Positions 24,791 through 36,518 of a stretch of DNA of 64,000 nt are shown here, piece after piece. Positions within the stretch are counted from its first letter, which is position 1; every line of letters begins with the position of its first letter. The DNA comes from Ceratodon purpureus (Eukaryota > Streptophyta > Bryopsida > Pseudoditrichales > Ditrichaceae): positions 5,556,967 to 5,620,966 of the forward strand of contig CM026423.1 in the NCBI GenBank assembly GCA_014871385.1, written 5' to 3'. The position numbers and the translations under genes were made by a program. The notes under the pieces are model-generated. The model did no database searches, was not told where the DNA came from, and saw only the letters and a list, made by a program, of their open reading frames with translations.

Positions 24791-24818
24791 GGTTTAGGGT
24801 TTAGGGTTTAAGGTTTAA
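24791..24818. repeat. short telomere-like repeat (TTTAGGG)n
   Basis: About four imperfect units of GGTTTAG/GGTTTA. Unit B has a mutated version near 28405-28445 with only one or two units recognisable. It is an interstitial telomere-like motif and too short to suggest a chromosome fusion. Confidence 0.6.
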
Positions 24819-26619
24819 CTATTAACTACTTGACCACAGTGCTCCGAATGAGATTGTACAAGCTCTTAATGGCGAATTATCCTACGAAACAATGGAGCAG
24901 GATTGCATGACCCGTTACAAGGTACATTCTCCCAGTCATTTTTTCGAAGTATGATCATGGTTGTGGTTTTCCCAATTCAAACTCAATCGGAATTTGTAGT
25001 GAGATAGCTGATATGCATGAATTTTTTCTTATGAAACATTGCTTTAAGTTTTTGTAGTCATTGAGAAGTTCTTCTGGAATCATCTGCCGTTCTCAGTTCT
25101 ACATCGTGTCGCATGTGTCTAGGTCTTACGAGTGTGTTTTTCAGCTTGAAGGTGGACGAGACTTTTGGATCATGGCTTGTAAGTAGAGCCGGGAATTCGG
25201 AGCAGTTGAGAAACAGAATGGCGATCAGGGTTTAGGGTTTCAAGAACGACGTTGCGGTGCAGTGGAATTCTTCATCACAGGTGGGTTACGGGTCCCTGTG
25301 CTGCGAAACCATGTTCAAGACCGCATGCGCTTCGCGTCTGTTCCAGCATTGTAGGTCAGATGTTTGAGATTAACAGAAAATAAAAACAAAATCAACTTTG
25401 TCAGCAAAACCTCAGAAATCATTCTGTTCTAACATGGTCTTGATTTACAATCCCAACCAAATCATGAAAACGGCACTGCTTTGCATACAAATACTGATAA
25501 AAGGCATATTGTTCTACCAAAACATAACCAGTTATCTAGGCATTTCTGAAACAATTAGAACATGTCAATTGTTGTATGAACGAAGAGAATTATCTTGATC
25601 ATTGATGTCTCAAACATCAGACAATGGCGGCGTTTTGCTTCTCAGCTTCTGGGATATGAGAGCCTTGTTGCTAAATCTTTTAACAATTCAGAGTGTCAGA
25701 GTATGTCGAAACTGTAGCCACAATACCATAATGCAGGTGTAATTCTAATCCTACACCAGAGTTAAGTTATGAAGCCCAAAATCTCTTCATTGGTTTTTTC
25801 TTTTCTTTTAGGGGGCCCATAACACAGAGGCCATAACACTCACTCTGACAGCGGGTAATTCAATTTAACTGTGCGATTTTGATGAAGGTGTGATGAGCAA
25901 TTTAATTGAAGGTGTAAGTTAATGATCAACATGCCCCTTGACAACTTTTGAGGGGATTCAACCACATGTGCCCCATGTTATCATATACAAGGTCTGCAGC
26001 TTCAACTTAGATGATTCTGTGAGATTCTGAGCCTTAACTCAGTCGGAACGGACCAGGTAGATTGATGGAAATAAATAAGTTCTCTTTGCTGCTGATGCAC
26101 ACAATGTCAATTTGTGTATGATATTTCAGTCTCTTTTGTAGACAGTTGCTTGAGCAGATGTGAAAACTTCATGAAGACAGCATCAGACATCTGAGTGAGA
26201 ATTAACAAACATGTTTAACAGTTTCACCGTGTATAAGCAGTAATTAACTGTGAAAGTGAGAAGAAATACACAAATCATCACGATCAAGTGGATGCCAAAA
26301 ACTATTTAGAGTTGTGGAAGAAACCCATTCCAGTGGTACCGAAATTACCCTATGTATCCGGCTTAATATGTCCAGTACATATGTATTAGTATCAATGCTT
26401 AATCACCAAAATCTGAGCAACACTGATCCGTTGACTCAGAGAGAGGAAAACGAAGGTGCATGCAAGTTCTGCTCCTAGCACTGAGAAATTCCTTGCACTG
26501 ATATGAGCTTCGGTTGCTCCTTTGCAAAAGAATACTACGTGTAGAGAAAGTAGAACTTACAGACATCATGACATTGAGATCGAAAGGCAACTAAATCTAG
26601 TCTCACATCAACCAGGAAG

Positions 26620-27740
26620 TTATCTTCTATGGACACAGATTGTGCACGATAGCTCTCTCTTGGAAGTAGCTGGTGCATCACCTGGCTCATGCTTGGGGAC
26701 GAGAAGTCTGTCATGGTTGGACGTGTCGGTCTTGGAATGAAATTTGTAGGAATGTTTGATTTCGACTTTGATCTTTGGATCAGCAAGTTTGATTTCGACC
26801 TCGATTTCATACTTTCTCAACTTGCCTGAGTCGGTCAGAGAGGTAAGATGGAGCCTTTCTCCCAACTTAGTGGCCACTTGATGTAGAAGAAAGTAGTCCT
26901 CGATGGGAGTGATGGTAGGGTAGGTGCCGTCCGAGATTTCGTAGGTATCAAATTCCGCCAGCAATAGCACTTTGGTAGTGATATCAGAATCCAGAGTGAA
27001 GGAAGCCGAATCAAACGTCCCTGAGATAGGGTCCATTCTCACAAAAGCACTGACGTTGTGTTCAGATTTCAAGTGCTGTAACAAGGAGTTTGTGACTCCA
27101 GCAAGCTTGCAATCTGGCATTGGACAGTCGATTGGCTTGAATGGGCAGTATTTCTCATGCGTCATGTATGTTTGGTAGTGGCAGGTTGTCTTGCAACCCA
27201 GGTTTTCATATTTGCAGCTCATGTGGAGGGATTCTATAATCCCTTCAATCGCCTCATTCCTTATTGCGCCGCTGACGGGATTGTCGCATACAGTGCATCT
27301 ACTGCCTCGACCGGGACACTTTGAGCACGCCAAGTGCCCGGATCGACACTGTCATCAACAGAATGAGGAAGCGATGAATCCATGCTTCAAGTGCCAGCAA
27401 CCCAAACTTGCATGAGATATCAATCACGTACATAAAAGCCTCCTAAACAAGCAGCTCTGTTTCGCACTCTCTCTTTCTCTCTCTCTGTTTCTCTCTCTCC
27501 CCACACACACACACACACATATTGAAAATAACACAAGACGATGGATGCGTGTATTGTGTGCAGAGGAACTGATACCTGGAAGACAGGGGACCTGACGATT
27601 TCTCTCTTGCAATTGACGCACTTGAACTGTGGTTTTGTGAGAAACGTTAACTTCCCCTTGCTCTCATTTGCTGCGAGTTTCTGTGCCGGAGAGGCGGTCC
27701 AATTCCTCAGCTCCATTGTTCCATCGGGTCCTTGCTCCAT
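26620..27740 (-). CDS. SINA-like RING E3 ubiquitin ligase, copy B (297 aa)
   Basis: Exons 27740-27576 (55 codons) and 27348-26620, phase 0. The RING reads FKCVNC...PVFQ|CRSGHLACSKC...SRCTVC with all ligands present. The SIAH finger (CKYENLGC...HEKYCPFKPIDCPMPDC...H...H) is intact. Compared with copy A it has three extra residues near the N-terminus and about a dozen more around residues 195-215 (EISDGTYPTITP), within the TRAF-like region. The C-terminus ends after KRELSC. Both copies keep open frames and zinc ligands despite many differences, which implies that both have been under constraint. The intron carries CT and CA microsatellites (about 27463-27520), as in copy A. Confidence 0.85.
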
Positions 27741-27924
27741 CGCAGCTACAACACAAGCTTGCAGCCTCCGGAAAACGTGAGAGACGATAATACTTGTGAG
27801 CCAACTGGGTGAATCCAGTTTTGAGCTACCAAACTACATTGCATATCACGAGTCCCTTGGTACTAATTGACACAACCATTGCTTCGCAGCCATACTGATG
27901 GCATGAATCAATTGTGATCCCTTT

Positions 27925-28150
27925 GCAGCCTGTCACCTCCATCACCTTCATCTCTTTGCAGCTTGTCGCCTCCATCACCTCCATCACCTCCATCATCTCC
28001 ATCTCTGTGCAGCTTGTCACCCCCATTTCTGTGCAGCTTGTCACCCCCATTTCTGTGCAGCTTGTCACCCCCATTTCTGTGCAGCTTGTCACCCCCATTT
28101 CTGTGCAGCTTGTCATGTCCATCCCTGTGCAGCCTGTCACCTCCGTCTGT
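27925..28150. repeat. 24 bp minisatellite
   Basis: About five or six units of GTGCAGCTTGTCACCCCCAT plus TTCT, the central ones identical, flanked by diverged CCATCACCT-type units. It lies upstream of SINA copy B and is reduced to a single unit-like trace near 24608 in duplicate A. Because 24 is a multiple of three it creates repetitive open frames on both strands; these are by-products and not genes. Confidence 0.9.
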
Positions 28151-28890
28151 GGTGGCATCAGTTGTTAGTGGGTTGGTGGGTTCGATCGCAAGTAGTGAGT
28201 CCGTCATCGCTGCTGTGTCATGTTGGTTTAGGATACAGCATCCGCCTGTGGAGCGAATTTTTGATTCGTCACAAAATCAGAGGTTGTTTGTGCAGTTTTA
28301 AAAGGTTTCATTTACTCTCAAACTGGATGATACCTAACGAAAATTCAAGTGCTCCTCAATCCATTCTAGAAAATGTTTTCGGGCGATGCAATGTTGATTA
28401 CTAAGTTTCGTATTTCGGATTTCGGATCTATGGTTTAGGGTTTAACTATTAACACTTGACCACAGATTGTACAAGTTCTCAATGGCGAATTATCCTATCA
28501 AAGAATGGAGCAGGATTGCATGATACATCACAAGGTACATTCTCCCAGTGAATTTTTGAAAGTACGATCATATGTTGTGGTTTTTCCAATTCAAACTCTC
28601 TTCAGAATTTGCGGCGAGACAGCTGATAAGCATGAAACTGTTCTCATGAAACATCACTTCATGTTTTTGTATTCATTGAGAATTTCTTCTGGAATCATCT
28701 GCCGTTGCTCAGTTCTTCATCGTGTCGCATGTGTCTAGGTCTGTGAGGAATGACTAGTGTGTTTTTCACCTTGAAGTAGGAAGAGGCTTTTGGCTGCGGC
28801 TTGATGAGCAGGTATGTGGCCTCTCAAGGTTGGATGATGGCTTGTAAGTAGAGCCGGAATTCGGAGCAGCTGAGAAACAGAATGGCGATC

Positions 28891-28904
28891 AGGGTTTAGG
28901 GTTT
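28891..28904 (-). promoter_or_regulatory. telo-box in the PORR promoter region
   Basis: AGGGTTTAGGGTTT, i.e. AAACCCTAAACCCT on the other strand. Telo-boxes are known from promoters of plant genes for translation and organelle biogenesis. It lies about 330 bp upstream of the PORR start codon. The same motif is kept at 25228-25240 in the duplicated block. Confidence 0.5.
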
Positions 28905-29228
28905 CAAGCAAGGCATTGCGGTGCAGTGGAATTCGTCACCACGGGTGGGTTTTCGGGTCCCTGTGCTGTGAAACTATGTTCAAGGCCGCATGCGCCTCGC
29001 GTTTATTCCAGCATTGTAAGTTACATAGCCATTCCTCTCCTTGATTGAGTGGTTGCTGTGCTTGAATTCGTGTTTATGAAGGGAGAGTTAGTGTCACTGG
29101 CTGAGTTTGATTCAATAATTGTTTGTGGAGGTTTCTTAGATTGAAGGATCTCGATTCTATTGAGTGCAAGGTTGTGTGCCACTGGAGAAATTCTGAAGCA
29201 ATCGAGTTTGAGCTTGTGAGTTCCGATC

Positions 29229-30840
29229 ATGTCGGCTATGGCGGCGAGGAGGTTGTTGATTCGGCATCCATGTGGTTTTCATTTGAGGGGATTAAGAACG
29301 CAGGCTTGGCCGGATGGAGACGAAGAGTCCGGGCCCAAGAGAGTTTCTCGTTTCAAGGGACGGACTGTCCGTGAGATCATACGCTACAGCGAAGAGGAAT
29401 TCGACAACGCGGCTGCCAAACAGCAGGAGCTGCGAAATGTTATGCAAGTCCGGGCGCTTCTGGGTCAGCGGCCAGGGCGGTTGATGGACGTTTCGGAGCT
29501 TTCGGCGCTTCATCCAAATTTGGCGGAAGCTGTTCGAGATTACCCGGGCGTCTTCAAAGTGGTTGATTACGGGGCTGGTTCAAGCCTGCTTTGCTTTACT
29601 GCGGAGGCTGAGGCTCTTCTTAAGCAGGAGGAATCGCTGAGAGAAGAAATGGAGGCACGTTCTGTGCGTGTGCTCCGAAAGCTTCTTATGCTCTCTGTTG
29701 ATAGAAGACTCTCTCTCGGAAGGGTGGGTTTTTGGGCGACTGATTTCGGATTGCCGGATGACTTAAGTGATTTAGTGAGCCGATATCGAGAGTTTTTTGA
29801 GCTTTCAACGACTCTGGATTATACCACATGGGTGAGTCTGGCGTTATGGGATCCCGCATTGGCAGTGAGCTATGCCGAGATTGAAGACAGGCAACGACAA
29901 GCTGGTAAAATTCTGTCTCTGGTTGTTCTCTTAGTGTTTTTTTACTTCCTGCGTGTTCATATTGGCATTATACTGGAGTGTAGCCTTGTTTTAGAGAGCA
30001 GAATATTAGTCTGATGTTGTATATCCACTGCTGGAATTGTAGACGTCACATGAAATTAGTCTCATTGTTTCACGTTATAGACTATCACTACATAGAGGCA
30101 TAACGATGGTTCACTCGTTCAACCTCACGTGTTCCTCTTCATGAAATTAGAAATTTGGATGGGTGTGTTTGAGTTTGGTTCTTTTAATTTCTCTTTTTAT
30201 GCAAGTTTCGACAGGTTGAACCGTGTGCCGATTCTGAAAGTGAAAGTTAGAAGGGAGATTTTATAATTCTTAGTTTATGGTATTTCCTTGATTTTGGTTC
30301 TTACGTGGTAATTGTCATTTAAAACTCTTTGACTCATATTAACGTGGAACCGCTGTTAGACTGAAGCCTTTACTACGCATGTATAGCTAACACTACGGGT
30401 ATTTTGAGTGTGCTGCAGGAACAATGACTCAAATGGAGATGTGGACTCCCAAAGGTTATGTTCTTTCAAAGAGACATAGGAAGGTTCTAGCTCGATTTCG
30501 AGAAGCGCCGTTTGTGTCACCGTATACAGACTATAGAGATTTGGAATCTCTTAAGATGAAGTTTGAAAAGCATGCAGTTGCAGGAATGCAAGAGCTTCTT
30601 AACCTTACCTTATACAAGAGTCTTATGCTTAGCACTTTGGCGGAATTCAAAACTGAATTCAGTTTCTCAAGAAAGCCGTTAGATCTTGTCTTGAGGCACC
30701 CAGAATATTTCTATGTCTCACCAGTTGGTAAGCAGGAAACAGTGTTCTTACGGTCTGCTTATAGGAGCGGTGAACTTGTTAAGAAAAGTCCGTTAGTTTT
30801 AATTAGGGAGCAATTTGTGAAGCTGCTAGATAAGAAGTAG
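29229..30840 (+). CDS. PORR-domain organelle RNA-splicing factor (365 aa)
   Basis: Exons 29229-29904 and 30419-30840 joined across a phase-1 intron (GCTG|GTAAAA ... TGCTGCAG|GA). The first ~28 residues (MSAMAARRLLIRHPCGFHLR) are Arg-rich and lack acids, as in mitochondrial presequences. The plant organelle RNA-recognition domain follows: VMQVRALLGQRPGRLMDVSE, YPGVFKVVDYG, LRKLLMLSVDRRLSLGRVGF, and, in exon 2, GYVLSKRHRKVLARFREAPF with YFYVSPVGKQETVFLRSAYR. PORR proteins such as WTF9 and RPD1 bind group II introns in mitochondria or plastids and assist splicing. The protein is full length for the family. The start is the first ATG of the frame; a second in-frame ATG three codons later could also serve. 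It is transcribed away from the duplicated SINA block. Confidence 0.92.
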
Positions 30841-33800
30841 CAGATTTAAAGAGGCGGTAAAGGTATTTCTGTTTTATGACTCTAATTTGGGTCGGTCATT
30901 CAATCCTTTTACTAATCCACGTTTTCTTCAGTACATCATCACTCTTCTTGCCTGCTTTTCAGCATGATTCTGGGGATGTTTCTGACAACTAAGCTAACAA
31001 TATATTAGCAGTACAAGACTGCACAACATCTGTGTGTGCAGATCAGTAGAACTCCGGAAAGTTTCGGCTGAAAGATTCGATATTATATTGGCGGGATTTG
31101 ACCGTGAATGATCTAGGCATTCGATGCTGATTATGGTAGCCGTCTGGATGATGATATTCCATAACCATAGGAATAGATTGGTCACCAAGCACATGGTACC
31201 AAAAAATAATAGTCCGGCCAAGTAGCTCAACATTATAGTTTGGAGAGAACGAATGAAACTATATTTGAAGTTGTTGGGGAAGATTCGGCAAGATTTCGCT
31301 ACGTATACGGCTGGGAAGGCAAGGATGGATACATGTCTTACGATTCAAGGTACTCCTCAACTCCTTTCTTTAAATTTAAGTCGCTTGCAGGAAAGGCTTT
31401 CATGATTATATTTTTTGTAGGATGATCAAGCAACTGCTACTTTATTTCACGTATAGTAGAGCATGAGGGAACTGAGGTGATAATGAGACACCCTAAGAAC
31501 ATTATCTCATTTAGGGTTCTCAGAAGTATTTGTGGTACAGGTAACACAGTTCTGTCATTTGCAAAAGCACTCCTTTGCAACCCGTTGCATACAGGCTTGA
31601 CGAGATTGACTGACCAGCAATCACTACTGGCGCACTAGCTTCTAATTCATGATTTCTATGATTGCAGTATTTTTTAAGTTCTCAATATTTTTTCATTCTT
31701 GTCTCTTTGTGCTTCAATGGAAACTTGGAATATTAGTTGTTCGGTGCTTTCATCCCTTTGTCATGATCTATTCTGCTGGAGTCTGTTAAAGCAATGTTCT
31801 AGACCAAACCACATTACCTTAATGTACAGCAGTTGCACTTGTTCAGTCTAGTTGATGTTCGTTGATTTAGTTTGAGAGATGATTTATGCATACCTCTGCA
31901 ACAAGATGCTCCCGACAGAAAACCATTGGGAACGTCTGGTTGCAAATGTTACAATAATCTAGTACACAAGTTTCTAGTAGATCTTGCCGGGCGTTAGTAC
32001 TATTTGTTCGGTCGTGATCTAATCTTCTCATCAAGCATGTATTGTATATTTTCAATTGTTCTACGCTGCTTGTCGTCCCGCACTTTCGATTCAGGTCTCT
32101 TAATCTCTTTTGTATTAACTTCCTACTTATGGTAGCTAACTCAGTTGTGCTTGCACACCAAGTTCAAATTTTTGTAGTGTCGTAAGCAGTTGATATCCTA
32201 AAACTGACGAGTCTTGCTGAATTTTTGTTTGCGTATCTGTAATTGCTGTTTAGTAACGTTACATTTCATGTTCCATTCTAAGTCAACATAGAGATATGCT
32301 TACCTGGTATACAGTGTGTGTGCCAACTGTGTGCTGTCTTGTGCATGTGCTTGTCAGAGTCACTCAACAAAGTACTTGCATTCATTAAGTGTTGAAGCTC
32401 TTAGAGAGTTTCAGAGGGCTTCTGTGACTGTCTGGTGATGTTGTGTTGAAATGGTTGGTTCTAACAAGTTCGGGCAGGGTGTATTAATAATGGACCACAT
32501 ATACCACAGCTTTCAAGCTAGGCCATTGGCGACCATCAAGATGATGAGGAAGGAGCAGGAGGCAATCAGCCTTGAAAGAGTCAACTTCGAGATTTTGTTT
32601 CATGTAGGAGGATCAGCAGAGCTTTGCGAGTGACGCATTCATGAATCTTGCTGGATTTTCTCCAGTTTTCAATCAGGCATGTTCCTGGAAAAGGCAACCT
32701 TGTCTTTTCTTCAACTATGGGAAAGATCTGTTTGCACTCAATGGTATGTTAAAGTTCTTCAATTTATCTTTGTATTCACTTAACAACAATGCTAACATTG
32801 CTCCCATCACTGCAACAAGGAAGTTGTGTTTGATTTGATGGCCATTTCCACCAGGGCTAACAAACCATGTGCTACTGAACCAAGAGGTAATAAACTCATC
32901 TGCATCTAGTTTCCTGGCAGTGAACCTCTTCTCATGTACTTCCCATGTCAGTGTCAACAACAGCCAAGATGTAGTTGGGTGTGCTGTCAAGCACTTGAAT
33001 TGTGTATTGAGAATTGACATATGCTTTGGCATGAAGAAGAGTCACCATGAATTTCCTGTCATGCAATACTTTATGAGAAGTCTCAGATAGTGTTGTCCAC
33101 CGCTGGTTGTGGAGTAGCTATTAAGGGGCCACCCTGGCTGTGTGTGTATAAGTTGGTACAGCACATAACTTAAGCAGGCTCATGTAGACATTGGTACGCC
33201 ATTGTTATCACCTTTAATGCATTACTAAATTATGTGTGATCAAAATTCCCAAAGAGTGGGTATTACTTGTACATGTGAAGCTACTATCTGAAAAAACAAG
33301 GGTGCACCAAATAATTGAAGAGAGAATGACAAAACTTCTGCAAGCTAATGTAACTTTATTACATCATAGCATTGTATTGTAATACCTGTGCATTGATTAC
33401 ACCTTTCTGTACAAGAGCTGTGGTAGAAGAAGTGTGGTTTGCAGTTGGCTTGCAAGCAAAACCAAGTACAATGCTAACTCTTGTTGCACACAGAAAATCA
33501 AGGAAATGTCATGACCAAGTACTTCTTTGGCATTTGAACATGCATTGTATTCACACACATTATGAACGGTTTACACATTCCCAATCAGATTTGCATATGT
33601 GCTTGGCTGCAGGAATACTCACTAACTTCCAAGTATCTAAAAAGCCGGTTGTGTTAGTCTGAGAAGATGGTGTAGCAACAAATGATACTTCTGATTTTAT
33701 CATTTTCCTGGGATCCAAAATAACATTACCCAATAGCAAGCAAGTTTTGCATTTGTTTTTGGAAGTGCAGAATGTACTACATTGATGATACTGGTGGTGT

Positions 33801-35400
33801 GAGGAGTAAATTTTTGATGTTACATACAACCTACAAACATCTGGTGTTACAGAATTCAGGTACATCATGTTAGTGGTCTCAAAAAGTCTCTCACAAATCC
33901 GGTCTCTTTCTATCCTAACATCGCATTCAACTCAGATTGCTACGGAATGGCAACTTGGGCAATGTGAAATTGAGATCCCTTCACGACAATCATTAAGAAG
34001 CTCCAATAAGAAACCCTTCCTCTTTTCATGTAGCACGGCGGATGTAGCAGCAATGGCTCTCTAATGCATTACCTAACCAAAACAACCGCTGAACATTGTC
34101 ATGCCTGAACACTGGACACATTAAATTGTTCCATACTGGGCTTGCATGTCGGATGGAGTAAGCATGTAGTACTAATGTTTCTGATCAATATAAACACTTT
34201 ACAGATGTAAGATGTCTCCCAGTTTGCGACAATCTGTAGAAACTAGAGGCGCAATGAAGTACCTGGGTGCTTGAGTTGGTTATCATCATATGACAAAACC
34301 CATCAGGGTAGATTCCATTGTCAGCTCCGAAGGAGTCCACACGACAAATTGAATCACACCTAATGTGAACTCCGGCAGCCCGCGTGCTCTTGCTGTTGAT
34401 TGCTGGAGTCTATCATACTACTGTTGAGGCCTGTTTCTTAAGGGATTTCAGAGTGGCTCTAAACCTAAATTGGTTTGCACAGATAATAGGGTCTAGCTCA
34501 TTAGCTCTCATGATGTGTGATTCAACTTGTGGAGCCATGGAGCATGTGATGGTTGGAATCAGGAATGACATTGTGTGCATTTAGTGGACTTCAAGTGCTA
34601 TCCTAGACACATGTTTAAGTGGCTTGATAAGCATTCTCACCAAATCCATGATTTATAATGGTATATGTTCAAAAGCAAACAGTAACCATAGTAGGTTTGT
34701 GCATAAACAATTCCTCCCCCAAAAAAGGAAAAATTAGAAAATTATGAAGACAAAAAAACGAAAATAGAATAAATCATTTTTTGTGATATTTTGTTATATA
34801 TAAGTCATTCGAGATTTTTGAGGAGAATGAAGTCTTTATGCTGTTGAACAATGTGATAAAGAGCAAAAACTTTTGTGAGTATAAGTTTTTTATGAGTTTA
34901 AAAAAAAATGTGATGGTTTTAAAGGCCATATGGAAAAATAAAAAAATAAAGCATTACTTATTTATATAGTATCCATATATTGTCCATGTGTTCTTCAAAA
35001 ATTTCATAATTTCAACCTCATGCTAAATTCCAGGGTATTAAGTATTAGTTACAATAAATGTATGTAGTAATAAGTAAAATTTATATGTGGTAGTAAGAGA
35101 CTCAAAATTGATGACTTAGGTGAATACAACTTGGAAAAGGGTTGTTGTAAAAAATGATACAATATTAAAAGTTTGTTGGAGTTTAATGAGGACCTAAAGG
35201 ACCATTGTCTTAGGCTAGGCTTTTTGAGAAATGATAGACTTCTTATATATGCCCTTGCAAAAGTTTACATACTGGTCAAATTTTGGTGCCGAGGTGGAAG
35301 AAACAGAGAGTGGTATGTTTGTCAACATCTCTTCTCTCTATCAAGCACTCAACAACTCCTTTGAAGCAAGAAACCCTAATAAAAAAAACTCAAAAAATCA
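30841..35400. other. intergenic DNA, no gene recognised
   Basis: Mixed-composition unique-looking sequence. Many frames of 60-105 codons occur on both strands, but none has a family motif or a consistent exon series. From 34.68 kb it becomes AT-rich. A 35-40 bp stretch at about 35190-35228 (GACCTAAAGGACCATTGTC) reappears at about 44838, suggesting a dispersed repeat. Confidence 0.4.
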
Positions 35401-36518
35401 TTAACGTTTGTGGTCAACTCTAACTCCAAGAAGAACCTTCATTCTCTCTGGCATAGATGCCACTAGAAATTCAAGCTTGCTTTGTGGGATAGCCATATAC
35501 TCTATTTCCATACTCATCAACCAGCCTTTAAATTACTGGCAAAATTTTGCCAGTTTCTTACCTGGGTTATGTACTGGCGATATCAACAAAGGATTTTTGA
35601 GGCAGATATCCGGGGGAGTTCGCCCCGATCTCACCCGCCGCGGGTATGAAGGGCCAGCTGAACTCCCCCGTCACGTCTCAGCCTGCCATTCCAGCACCTT
35701 CCCGTCCCATCCAAGCAGCCTGTCTCCTCCACTTCCCTACTCACTCCGCGCCACCCCCTCTCAGATCCATCTTCTTCGCCACCCCCTCTCAGACCTCATT
35801 TAGCACTTGGCTCGCCTGCATTTAGCTAATCTCTGCATTTTCAGATCGCCATAATCTGCTCGTAGCTCTGTGCCAGAGGCCAGCGCCTCTGGCGCGCCCT
35901 AACCTTTATTGCCACCTGCTTCTCTCTGTCGGGGAAGTGGGTTTTTCTGGAACACGGGATTTGTTTTGTGCACAGGATTAGTGTGTAGGAGACGGCGAGG
36001 TGTTTGTGTTTTTCCTGGGTTTTGCAATGGGTTCGCTGTTGGGTGCACATCGGCAGCGTGGAGGGGCCTCGTTAAAAGGAGTCCTTGACCCTCCTCTGTC
36101 ATTGCAATTTGTTTTTGTTTCAATTGTATCCTTTGGAATTGCTTGTTGTGCTCTGCAGTTTTGTTTCCTTGTTCGTTGTTTTGGGTTTTGGGAGGGTTTC
36201 CGGTTCCTTTTGGACTACAACTTTGCACATCTGTAATGGGGACTCTGTCCATGAAGGTCCAGGCCCCACTTTGTAGATTTCTTTACGAAGGAAGGGTCTC
36301 GGGCTTGTTGCCGGATCCAGACACCTCCCTCTCTTCGGCACTTCGTGACGGTGTGAAGCTTGAGCTTGGTTGCGATGACCGATCCCCCGCTCCTTTGCCT
36401 CAGATTGCCTAATTGACGAGTCGCGGTCCACCCCTGCGAAGCCGCGGTCCACCCCTGTGAAGCGGGTTTTTTTTGCCAAAGGCGGACAAATTGTTATCAC
36501 TAAGGTGCTGGCTGGGGT
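35401..36518. other. GC-richer region upstream of the hAT pseudogene
   Basis: Probably the 5' part of the hAT element, since base composition shifts near 35.6 kb. A short hairpin (GGGGGAGTTCGCCCCG, about 35610) and a direct repeat GCGGTCCACCCCTG (about 36423 and 36444) are visible. The terminal inverted repeats of the element could not be identified with confidence. Confidence 0.3.

Larger units (their letters stand above)
22095..25355. repeat. tandem segmental duplication, unit A
   Basis: Unit A is collinear with unit B (25428-29016). Shared landmarks include the block at 22098/25433 (AACATGGTCTTGATTTACAA), the SINA-like gene with its microsatellite-bearing intron, the stretch at 24725/28347 (TCAAGTGCTCC), and the terminal block around 25190-25355/28850-29016 (GAGCCGGGAATTCGGAGC in A). 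Much of it looks 85-95% alike by eye, with small indels. Unit A ends where unit B runs on into the PORR gene. Confidence 0.85.
25428..29016. repeat. tandem segmental duplication, unit B
   Basis: Right-hand copy of the duplicated block, with the same order of landmarks as unit A. It is longer than A, mainly because of the 24 bp minisatellite at 27925-28150, an insertion near 25790-25850, and added codons in its SINA-like gene. Its right end merges with the leader of the PORR gene, so unit B appears to hold the original promoter and unit A an orphan copy of it. Confidence 0.85.

Noticed and set aside
27826-28301. Long repetitive frames on both strands (DKLHRNGG and CSLSPPFL repeats)
   Set aside because: They are translations of the 24 bp minisatellite, whose unit is a multiple of three, and are not conserved in duplicate A.
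22095-29016. CRISPR-like interpretation of the repeated blocks
   Set aside because: This is plant nuclear DNA; the repeats are a segmental duplication and a spacerless minisatellite.
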